A stretch of DNA of 18,765 bases from Hyphomicrobiales bacterium (GTDB lineage: Bacteria; Pseudomonadota; Alphaproteobacteria; Rhizobiales; Beijerinckiaceae): assembly GCA_028865375.1 (NCBI GenBank), contig JAGWKJ010000007.1, positions 1-18,765 on the forward strand, given 5' to 3'. Shown here piece by piece: positions 1 to 5,243 of the stretch. The notes beneath the pieces are model-generated. The model saw nothing but the letters and a program-made list of their open reading frames with translations, ran no database searches and was not told the DNA's origin. Each line of letters opens with the position of its first letter. The first letter of the stretch is position 1. Position numbers and translations under genes: made by a program.

Positions 1-1
1 C

Positions 2-298
2 CGGGCGCTCGCCCGCGCCGCCGTCGACGACCCGATCGCCGCGTTGATTTCCGGGGGCGCGCCGGCACGTCCCGTCGCGGCCCCGCGCGCGGTCGCGCAG
101 GCGGCCCCGGCCGATCCCGCGGTCGGCCGCGCGCTCGTCAAGCTCGGTTTCCTGAAGCCAACCGAAGCGGGGCGACCCTCGGCGCTCGACTCCGCGCTCG
201 CCAAGTTCGCGCGCGCGCAGGGGCTCTCGACGGCGCCTTACGCGCGCCATCTCGCGCTGGTGCATCTGTCGCGCGCGTCCGGCGTCGCGATACCTTGA
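2..298 (+). CDS. Probable peptidoglycan-binding-domain protein, 3' end only
   Basis: The reading frame is open from the first bases of the window to a TGA at 296-298, so only the C-terminal ~98 residues are visible and the start lies outside. An Ala/Pro-rich linker (about the first 45 residues) is followed by a compact segment (VGRALVKLGFL ... ALDSALAKFARAQGLS ... LALVHLSRASG). Its spacing and pattern resemble a peptidoglycan-binding type 1 repeat: an initial helix with L-x-x-L-G-[FY], then a central A-x-x-x-F-x-x-x-x-G-L helix. In rhizobia a gene with such a C-terminal repeat commonly sits directly before DUF1491, as here, with a 10-nt gap. The domain call rests on pattern and context; the N-terminal part and any membrane anchor cannot be seen. 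It could instead be an uncharacterised protein with a look-alike helical tail. Confidence 0.6.
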   Translation, partial: RALARAAVDDPIAALISGGAPARPVAAPRAVAQAAPADPAVGRALVKLGFLKPTEAGRPSALDSALAKFARAQGLSTAPYARHLALVHLSRASGVAIP

Positions 299-308
299 GG
301 CGCCGTCC

Positions 309-671
309 ATGCGGCTGCGCGCCGACATCTGGGTCGCCGCCTATCTGCGGCGCTGCGCCGTCGAGGGCGCGCAAGCCTATCTGACGCGACGCGGTTCCCC
401 GGAGGCCGGCGCGATCTTCGTCAGGCTAGACCGGCTCGACGGCCGCGTCGCGCTGTTCGCGCCGGCGCCACAGAGCGAACTCGACGATTCGGGCGACCGC
501 CGCTTCGCCCGCCGCCATCGCGAGGAATGGATCGACGCGGCCGCCGCCGCAGAGGCGATCCGCCGCGAGGGCGAGTTCGATCCCGACCTTTGGCTCGTCG
601 ACGTCGACGACCGGGCGGGCAGGCATTTCCTCGATCTCGCCGAGGGATCCGCCGCCCCGCCGCGCAATTGA
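309..671 (+). CDS. DUF1491 family protein
   Basis: This 120-residue protein of unknown function has the usual length of DUF1491 proteins, which are found almost only in Alphaproteobacteria. The N-terminal signature MRLRADIWVAAYLRRC is followed by a Gly/Ala/Glu segment (EAGAIFVRLDRLDG), then LFAPAPQ, and a C-terminal acidic LWLVDVDDRAGRHFLDL. These are the conserved blocks of the family in the expected order. There is no signal peptide or membrane segment, so it is probably cytoplasmic. The ATG at 309 follows GAGG, which overlaps the stop of the upstream gene (10-nt gap), so the two are probably co-transcribed and translationally close. I can assign no biochemical role. The family call is firm; function is unknown. 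Confidence 0.88.
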   Translation: MRLRADIWVAAYLRRCAVEGAQAYLTRRGSPEAGAIFVRLDRLDGRVALFAPAPQSELDDSGDRRFARRHREEWIDAAAAAEAIRREGEFDPDLWLVDVDDRAGRHFLDLAEGSAAPPRN

Positions 672-741
672 CGGAACGTTAACCGACGACGGGGGTAAAT
701 GCCGGTGATTCCCGGCCTCGCGGCCGGGCGGGGGCCGGGCG

Positions 742-945
742 ATGGGCGAATTGGTGAGCTTCGAAACGCGATGCGCGGGGCGCGAGCGTCGAACCATGCC
801 GTCGCGACCGGCGGGCGAGGCGACGATCCTGTTCTTCACCGGCGTGCGCTACGAGCGCATGGCGCCGGCGCCCGATCCCAACGACCCGCCGCGGCTGGGC
901 GCGCCGGGCGGCCAGCCGCGGGGTCGGCGACGCCGGGCGTCGTAG
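742..945 (+). CDS. Small conserved hypothetical protein (67 aa)
   Basis: This short basic protein has a central hydrophobic/aromatic core (ATILFFTGVRYERM, about residues 30-43) flanked by Arg- and Pro-rich tails. I recognise the ILFFTGVRYER core from small unnamed alphaproteobacterial proteins, which argues that it is real despite its size; no function is known to me. The ATG at 742 is preceded by a G-rich stretch (CGGGCGGGGGCCGGGCG) that can act as a ribosome-binding site. It lies between DUF1491 and the VWA gene on the same strand (70-nt and 54-nt gaps). The hydrophobic core is too short for a membrane helix. A competing frame beginning at 699 gives only low-complexity Arg/Ala/Gly sequence and is not preferred. 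Confidence 0.65.
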   Translation: MGELVSFETRCAGRERRTMPSRPAGEATILFFTGVRYERMAPAPDPNDPPRLGAPGGQPRGRRRRAS

Positions 946-999
946 GACGCGTCCCGACCCGCATTGACGCCGTGCGCGCGGCCCGCCACTGATCGGTCG

Positions 1000-2232
1000 A
1001 TGGACGATCTCCCCGACGGTCCGGCGGGCGGCGGCGCGCTCGCGCAGAACATCGTGCATTTCGCGCGCGCGTTGCGCGAGGCCGGCCTGCCGGTCGGACC
1101 CGGCGCCGCGCTCGACGCGGTGGCGGCGGTCGAGGCCGCCCGCATCGGCGCCCGCGAGGACTTCCGCGCCGCTTTGCGGGCGACGCTGGTCAAGAAACGC
1201 GAGCAGGCGCCGGTGTTCGAGCGCGCGTTCGAGCTCTATTGGCGGCGCAAGGGCTTCGTCGAGAAGATGCTGGCCGCGCTGTCGCCGCAGGCGACGCCCA
1301 AGGAGCAGCAGAAGCGCCGCGCCGATCCCGGCGCGACGCGGGTGGCGGAAGCCTTCCTGAAGGCCAAGCCGAGGCCCGAGGCGGCCGCGCCCTCGCTCGA
1401 CCTCGACGCCAGGCTCACGATGTCGTCGGCCGAGGTCCTGCAACGCAAGGACTTCGCCCAGATGACGACCGACGAGATCGCCGCCGCGATCGCCGCCATC
1501 GACCGTCTCGAGATCGCCGACGACGCGCGCGCCACGCGCCGCCACCGGGCCGATCCGACGGGCCGCCGGCCCGACCCGCGCATGGCGATGCGGCGCGTGG
1601 CGCGCTCCGGCCCCGACGCGATCGCGCTCGCCTGGCGTTCGCCCCGCGTGCGGCCGCGCCCGGTGGTGGCGATCTGCGACATCTCGGGCTCGATGGCCGA
1701 CTACACGCGCGCGTTCCTGCATTTCCTGCATCGGCTCGGCGAGGCGCGCGGCGACGTCACGACCTTAGTGTTCGGCACCCGGCTCACCAACGTCACGCGC
1801 CAGCTCCGCCGGCGCGACGTCGACGAGGCGCTCGACCGCTGCGCGGCGGGCGTCGCCGATTGGGCGGGCGGCACGCGCATCTCCTCGGCGCTGCATCGCT
1901 TCAACAAGGACTGGTCGCGCCGCACCCTGGGGCGCGGCGCGATCGTGCTGCTGTTCACCGACGGGCTCGAACGCGACGGCGACGGCGAGGCGGACCTCGG
2001 CGCCGAGACGCGGCGCCTGCGGCTGTCGAGCCACCGCTTGATCTGGCTCAACCCGCTGCTGCGCTACGCGGCCTTCGCGCCCAAGGCGGCGGGCGTGCGC
2101 GCGATGCTGCCCGAGGTCGACGAGTTCCGCCCCGTCCACGACCTCGCATCGATCTCCGCGCTCGTGGCGGCGCTGAACGACGGGCGTCCCGGCGCCGCCG
2201 ACCCGAGGCGATGGCTGCGCGCGGACGGGTGA
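1000..2232 (+). CDS. VWA-domain protein, CoxE-like
   Basis: This 410-residue cytoplasmic protein belongs to the CoxE-like von Willebrand factor A family, whose members usually act with a MoxR-type AAA+ ATPase in maturing metalloenzymes or other complexes. Residues ~8-70 (LAQNIVHFARALREAGLPVGP) form the typical CoxE N-terminus. The VWA fold occupies roughly residues 220-390. The metal-ion-dependent adhesion site is complete: DISGS (D227, S229, S231), T292 in GGTRIS, and D321 in LLFTDG. The region between (residues ~95-205) is charged and helical. I chose the ATG at 1000; a TTG at 964 would add 12 residues with no domain support. No MoxR ATPase gene adjoins it in this window, which is unusual for the family. 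The substrate complex is unknown. Confidence 0.88.
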   Translation: MDDLPDGPAGGGALAQNIVHFARALREAGLPVGPGAALDAVAAVEAARIGAREDFRAALRATLVKKREQAPVFERAFELYWRRKGFVEKMLAALSPQATPKEQQKRRADPGATRVAEAFLKAKPRPEAAAPSLDLDARLTMSSAEVLQRKDFAQMTTDEIAAAIAAIDRLEIADDARATRRHRADPTGRRPDPRMAMRRVARSGPDAIALAWRSPRVRPRPVVAICDISGSMADYTRAFLHFLHRLGEARGDVTTLVFGTRLTNVTRQLRRRDVDEALDRCAAGVADWAGGTRISSALHRFNKDWSRRTLGRGAIVLLFTDGLERDGDGEADLGAETRRLRLSSHRLIWLNPLLRYAAFAPKAAGVRAMLPEVDEFRPVHDLASISALVAALNDGRPGAADPRRWLRADG

Positions 2233-2334
2233 GGCGGGGGACGGATTCGCAAAACCGTCAATTCCATCCTACATTGATGGGGTCCGACGGAATCGCGCCG
2301 GGAGGCCCCGGCGCCTTCGCGAAAGGCCGCGGCT

Positions 2335-2901
2335 GTGACGGTGCACGTTCATCCCACGACGCCCCAAGGCTGTCCGGCGCTCGTGCTGAACGCCGACTTC
2401 CGGCCGCTCAGCTATTATCCGCTGTCGCTGTGGTCCTGGCAGGACGCGATCAAGGCCGTGTTCCTCGACCGCGTGAACATCGTCTCCGAATACGACACGT
2501 TCGTGCGCAGCCCGAGCTTCGAGATGCGGCTGCCCTCGGTGGTGTCGCTGAAGAGCTACGTGAAGCCGTCGCGCCACCCTGCCTTCACGCGGTTCAACGT
2601 GTTCCTGCGCGACCGTTTCTCGTGCCAGTATTGCGGCTCGCGCGACGACCTCACGTTCGACCACGTCGTGCCCCGCTCCAAGGGCGGCGTGACCTCGTGG
2701 GAGAACGTCGTGGCGGCGTGCTCGCCGTGCAACCTGCGCAAGGGCGACCGCCTGCCGCGCGAGGTGCACATGTTTCCCGCGCACGCGCCTTATCAGCCGA
2801 CCGTGCACGACCTGCACCAGAACGGCCGCCTGTTCCCGCCGAACTACCTGCACGAGAGCTGGCTCGACTACCTCTACTGGGACAGCCCGCTCGAGCCGTG
2901 A
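2335..2901 (+). CDS. HNH endonuclease family protein
   Basis: This 188-residue protein carries one HNH nuclease domain with structural zinc cysteines in its C-terminal half. The visible motif elements are C97-x2-C100 (CQYCG), D109-H110 in LTFDHVVPRSKGG (the catalytic histidine region), N124 in SWENVVAAC, and C129-x2-C132-N133. The N-terminal 80 residues (ALVLNADFRPLSYYPLSLWSW) are the conserved leader of a chromosomal HNH family widespread in Alphaproteobacteria and many other bacteria. The start is a GTG at 2335; it gives the family-typical N-terminus and follows GAAAGG. No mobile-element, phage-packaging or restriction gene is near, so it looks like a resident housekeeping or repair nuclease, not a homing enzyme. 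The family call is firm; the cellular DNA target is unknown. Confidence 0.9.
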   Translation: MTVHVHPTTPQGCPALVLNADFRPLSYYPLSLWSWQDAIKAVFLDRVNIVSEYDTFVRSPSFEMRLPSVVSLKSYVKPSRHPAFTRFNVFLRDRFSCQYCGSRDDLTFDHVVPRSKGGVTSWENVVAACSPCNLRKGDRLPREVHMFPAHAPYQPTVHDLHQNGRLFPPNYLHESWLDYLYWDSPLEP

Positions 2902-2990
2902 GGCCGTGCGCGCGCGCACCGCGCGCCGCGGAGCTTCGGCGCATCGTCCCTTCCATGGCGCGGAACGGTCCGCACCGGAAGGAGACCGCC

Positions 2991-3197
2991 ATGAAAGCCC
3001 TGATGCTCGCGGCCTTGGCCGCCTTCGCGGCGCTCGAAAGCTCCGCCTACGCGCTGAACCCGCAGCCGCTGCCGCCCGGCGCCCACGCGCCTTCGACGCC
3101 GTCGGGCGCGTCGCCCGCGTTCCACGAGCCGCCGGATCCTTGCTTCTCGTGCTCGAACGCCCGGGCGCTCAATCCGCAGCCGCTGCCGCCCGGCTGA
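2991..3197 (+). CDS. Small secreted protein with two LNPQPLPPG motifs
   Basis: This 68-residue precursor has a clear signal peptide: Lys2, a hydrophobic Ala/Leu core to about residue 15, and a likely signal peptidase I site SAYA|LN after residue 21. The predicted mature form (~47 residues) would begin with LNPQPLPPG (22-30) and end with the same nonapeptide (60-68, directly before the stop). The segment between is Pro/Ser/Ala-rich with a PCFSC pair (C51, C54). The start is supported by GGAAGGAGA seven bases upstream of ATG. I have seen LNPQPLPP-type motifs in other small proteobacterial secreted proteins, but I know of no function. The gene stands alone after the HNH gene (89-nt gap) and faces the Met-rich secreted gene across a GC hairpin. 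Periplasmic or extracellular location is inferred. Confidence 0.8.
   Translation: MKALMLAALAAFAALESSAYALNPQPLPPGAHAPSTPSGASPAFHEPPDPCFSCSNARALNPQPLPPG
3051..3080 (+). repeat. Direct repeat copy 1 encoding ALNPQPLPPG
   Basis: This 30-bp unit matches the second copy at 3165-3194 at 28 of 30 positions. Both differences are synonymous (Leu CTG/CTC and Asn AAC/AAT), so the encoded decapeptide is identical. This fits internal duplication followed by selection on the peptide. Confidence 0.9.
3165..3194 (+). repeat. Direct repeat copy 2 encoding ALNPQPLPPG
   Basis: Second copy of the repeat, 84 bp after the end of the first. It forms the extreme C-terminus of the small secreted protein, ending immediately before the TGA. 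Confidence 0.9.
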
Positions 3198-3206
3198 ACG
3201 CGCCGA

Positions 3207-3234
3207 TCCCCGCGCGCCGCGTGGCGCGCGGGGA
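3207..3234. terminator. GC-rich inverted repeat between convergent genes
   Basis: The arm at 3207-3218 (TCCCCGCGCGCC) and the arm at 3223-3234 (GGCGCGCGGGGA) are exact reverse complements, a 12-bp stem with a 4-nt GCGT loop. It sits in the 49-bp gap between the stops of two convergent small genes, the expected place for a bidirectional terminator. There is no T-tract on either side, so it would be a non-canonical (I-shaped) terminator or a 3'-end-protecting hairpin. Confidence 0.6.
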
Positions 3235-3246
3235 AGGCGGCTGCGC

Positions 3247-3492
3247 TTACTTCAGCGCCTTCATGGCGTCGTCGGCCTGCATCGCGCAGCCGGCTTCGTC
3301 GTGCGCCTTCATCTTGTCCGACGCCATCATCATGTGGTCGCCGGCCATCTTGTTCTTGGCGGCGTCGTGCGAGGTCATCATGGCCTCGTGGACGGCCTTC
3401 ATCTTGGTCGCGCAATCGTCGGCCGCGTAGGCCGGCGCGGCGACGGCGCCGAAGGCGGCGATGGCGAGCGCGAAGGCGAGGGTGCGGGTCAT
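3247..3492 (-). CDS. Small secreted Met/His/Lys/Asp-rich protein
   Basis: This 81-residue precursor has a textbook signal peptide (MTRTLAFALAIAAFGAVAAPAYA) and a predicted cleavage APAYA|ADD after residue 23. The mature ~58 residues are helical-looking and rich in Met, His, Lys, Asp and Ala (DHMMMASDKMKAHDE), with two cysteines (in DDCATK near the N-terminus and GCAMQ near the C-terminus) that could form one disulfide across a helical hairpin. The Met/His/Asp content would suit metal binding, but there is no recognised metal motif and I can name no family. The ATG at 3492 is chosen because it begins the signal peptide and follows GGGAGA; in-frame ATGs at 3543 and 3561 would put a charged, Pro/Gly-rich segment ahead of it. 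It is monocistronic and convergent with the LNPQPLPPG gene. Confidence 0.78.
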   Translation of the reverse strand: MTRTLAFALAIAAFGAVAAPAYAADDCATKMKAVHEAMMTSHDAAKNKMAGDHMMMASDKMKAHDEAGCAMQADDAMKALK

Positions 3493-3497
3493 GTCGG

Positions 3498-3541
3498 GTC
3501 TCCCGTTGGTCTGCCCGCGCTTTCCGCGGACGGGGGGAGAC
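3498..3541 (-). promoter_or_regulatory. Possible SD-sequestering hairpin in 5' leader
   Basis: On the minus-strand transcript, GTCTCCC (from 3541) is complementary over 7 bases to GGGAGAC (to 3498), which contains the Shine-Dalgarno of the Met-rich secreted gene. An inner stem CCGCG/CGCGG lies between them. Folding would hide the ribosome-binding site. This is a sequence observation only; in GC-rich DNA such pairings can occur by chance. Confidence 0.35.
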
Positions 3542-3625
3542 ATGCCGGGCGGCCCGCGCAACCGCCATCCAACGCTTCGTGAGGGATGCGCGCGACGCGA
3601 TGACGGACGCGTGATCGCCCCGCGT

Positions 3626-3973
3626 TCAGGCGGCTTCGCTCTCCGCCGGTTCGCGTTCGACCTCCGAGCCCGGCGCCAGCGTTACGCGCAGCCCGTCCAG
3701 CGCGTCGGAGGTCAGGATCTGGCAGGACAGGCGCGACAGCGGGCCCACACCCGGCGCCTCGTCAAGCCGGTCGAGCTCGTCGGCCTCGGGCGCGGGCAGG
3801 CGAGCGGCCCAATTTTCGTCGACGTAGACGTGGCAGGTCGCGCAGGCGCACGCGCCGCCGCATTCGGCGCGGATGCCGATCCCCCAGTCGCGGATCACTT
3901 CCATCACGCGCCAGCCGGACTCTGCTTCCAGCCGGTGTTCGCGGCCGCGACGGTCGACGACAAAGACGTGCAC
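3626..3973 (-). CDS. [2Fe-2S] ferredoxin, adrenodoxin type
   Basis: This 115-residue cytoplasmic electron carrier has a single beta-grasp ferredoxin domain. The cluster ligands are C38, C44, C47 and C84, i.e. C-x5-C-x2-C-x36-C within AECGGACACATCHVYV and RLSCQI, the arrangement of adrenodoxin/putidaredoxin-type proteins. C42 is an extra cysteine inside the cluster loop. The start is a GTG at 3973 giving MHVFVVD; GAGGGG, which overlaps the upstream stop, is a good ribosome-binding site, and no ATG fits. It is the last gene of the sulfite-reduction operon, 10 nt after DUF934. That position makes it a candidate electron donor to the sulfite reductase or APS reductase, but this is inference, since adrenodoxin-type ferredoxins more often serve P450s, Fe-S assembly or ring hydroxylases. 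Confidence 0.9.
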   Translation of the reverse strand: MHVFVVDRRGREHRLEAESGWRVMEVIRDWGIGIRAECGGACACATCHVYVDENWAARLPAPEADELDRLDEAPGVGPLSRLSCQILTSDALDGLRVTLAPGSEVEREPAESEAA

Positions 3974-3983
3974 GCGCGCCCCC

Positions 3984-4493
3984 TCAACCGGCCGGCCGGC
4001 GCAGCCATGGACGGCCGCCCACCGCCACGTCGCCCGAAAATCCCGGCTGATAGTGGAGGGCTACGGCGGCCGGCGCATTGACGCGGCGCAAGGTCGCCAG
4101 CGAGCGCGGATCGGTCACCTCGAAGCTGTCGAAGCCGCAGCGCATCATGTGGGGCAGCGAATCGTAGACGACGTCGCCCACCGCGCGCAGCTCGCCCTCG
4201 TAGCCGCGGCGACGCAGCAGGCGCGCGGTCGAATAGGGACGGCCGTCGGCGAACTTCGGGAACGCGAGCGCGATCAGCGCGAAGCGGCGGGAAAGCGCGA
4301 CGAGATCGCCGACTTCCTCGCCCGGCTCGATGCGCAGGCCGACCGGGCCCTCGCGGGTGGTCAGCGCCTCGGCGCGTTCGCGCCAAAGCGCCGCGCCCAC
4401 GACGACGGGCGACACGCCGTCGTCGAGGTCTCCCGGCGCCAGCGGGCGCCAGGGGTCGATGTCCTTGAAGCCGTGCCGGGTCCAGATCGCCAT
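3984..4493 (-). CDS. DUF934 family protein (sulfite-reduction operon)
   Basis: This 169-residue protein of the DUF934 family is regularly encoded between or beside cysI and cysH in alpha- and betaproteobacteria. Recognisable features are the N-terminal WRPLAPGD, the IEPGEEV block, RFALIALAFPKFADGRPYSTARLLR and the C-terminal LPHMMRCGFDSFEV. The last two are the most conserved family segments. There is no signal peptide or metal motif. The ATG at 4493 follows GGAGG seven bases upstream and lies 14 nt after the cysH stop. Its biochemical role is unproven; the constant linkage points to an accessory role in assimilatory sulfate or sulfite reduction. The family call is strong and the function is inferred from neighbourhood. 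Confidence 0.88.
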   Translation of the reverse strand: MAIWTRHGFKDIDPWRPLAPGDLDDGVSPVVVGAALWRERAEALTTREGPVGLRIEPGEEVGDLVALSRRFALIALAFPKFADGRPYSTARLLRRRGYEGELRAVGDVVYDSLPHMMRCGFDSFEVTDPRSLATLRRVNAPAAVALHYQPGFSGDVAVGGRPWLRRPAG

Positions 4494-4507
4494 GGTCGCC
4501 TCCGAAG

Positions 4508-5242
4508 TCAGATGCCGCCGCCGGCGTCGAGCGCGCCGAGGTGGATGCCGCATTCCGTCTTGCCCCGGCCGCGCCAGCGGCCCGCGCGCGGATCCTCGCC
4601 GTGGACGACCGGCGACGTGCAGGGCATGCAGCCGATCGAGGGAAAGCCCTTGGCGACGAGCGGGTGGGCGGGAAGCGAATGTTCGCGCGCGTAGTCGACG
4701 ACGTCGCGCGCGCTCCAGCCGGCGAGCGGATTGACCTTGGTGCGCGGCCCTTCGGCCTCGAACAGCGGGAGCGCCGCGCGCGTCGCGGCCTGATGGCGCT
4801 TGCGCCCGGTGATCCAGGCGTCGAAGCCTTCGAGCGCGTCGGCGAGCGGGGCGACTTTGCGGATCGCGCAGCAGCGGTCGGGATCGCGCGACCACAGGAA
4901 GTCGTCGCCGTCCTCGGCCGCGGTCGCCGCGGGCTTGGGGCCATGGACGCGCACGTCCTTCAGGCCGAGCCGTTCGACCAGCAGGTCGCGATAGGCGAGC
5001 GTCTCGGGGAAATGGCGGCCGGTGTCGACGAACACGACGGGCGTGGCGGGATCGACCGAAGCGACCAAGTGCAACAGCGCGGCGCTGTCGGCGCCGAAGC
5101 TCGACACCAGCGCGATGCGGCCGGGGAACAGGTCGCCGATCGCCAGCCGCAGCAGCGCGCGCGCGCCCAGCGCGCCGAAACGGCCCTCGATCCGCGTGGC
5201 GGCGACCTGGTCGCCGAACAGCCTTACGTCGTGGGCGGTCAT
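4508..5242 (-). CDS. cysH: Adenylylsulfate (APS) reductase, assimilatory
   Basis: This 244-residue enzyme reduces adenylylsulfate (or PAPS) to sulfite with thioredoxin or glutaredoxin in assimilatory sulfate reduction, in the cytoplasm. The PP-loop nucleotide-binding motif is SSFGADSA (48-55), followed by FVDTGRHFPETL. Two cysteine pairs, C124-C125 (RCCAIRK) and C205-x2-C208 (GCMPC), are the [4Fe-4S] ligands that distinguish the APS-using bacterial type from the cluster-free PAPS reductases. The catalytic cysteine is C231 in KTECGIH. Only 1 nt separates the upstream cysI stop from its ATG, and AGGACA within the cysI end serves as the ribosome-binding site, so the two are translationally coupled. 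APS preference is inferred from the cysteine pairs. Confidence 0.95.
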   Translation of the reverse strand: MTAHDVRLFGDQVAATRIEGRFGALGARALLRLAIGDLFPGRIALVSSFGADSAALLHLVASVDPATPVVFVDTGRHFPETLAYRDLLVERLGLKDVRVHGPKPAATAAEDGDDFLWSRDPDRCCAIRKVAPLADALEGFDAWITGRKRHQAATRAALPLFEAEGPRTKVNPLAGWSARDVVDYAREHSLPAHPLVAKGFPSIGCMPCTSPVVHGEDPRAGRWRGRGKTECGIHLGALDAGGGI

Positions 5243-5243
5243 G

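Noticed and set aside
2906..2919. 14-bp CG-alternating palindrome after the HNH gene as terminator
   Set aside because: Only a 5-bp stem is possible with a reasonable loop, with no T-tract; such CG runs are frequent in this DNA.
3493..3561. Longer form of the Met-rich secreted protein starting at 3561 or 3543
   Set aside because: It would bury the signal peptide behind 17-23 charged and Pro/Gly residues; the ATG at 3492 has a good Shine-Dalgarno and starts the signal peptide exactly.
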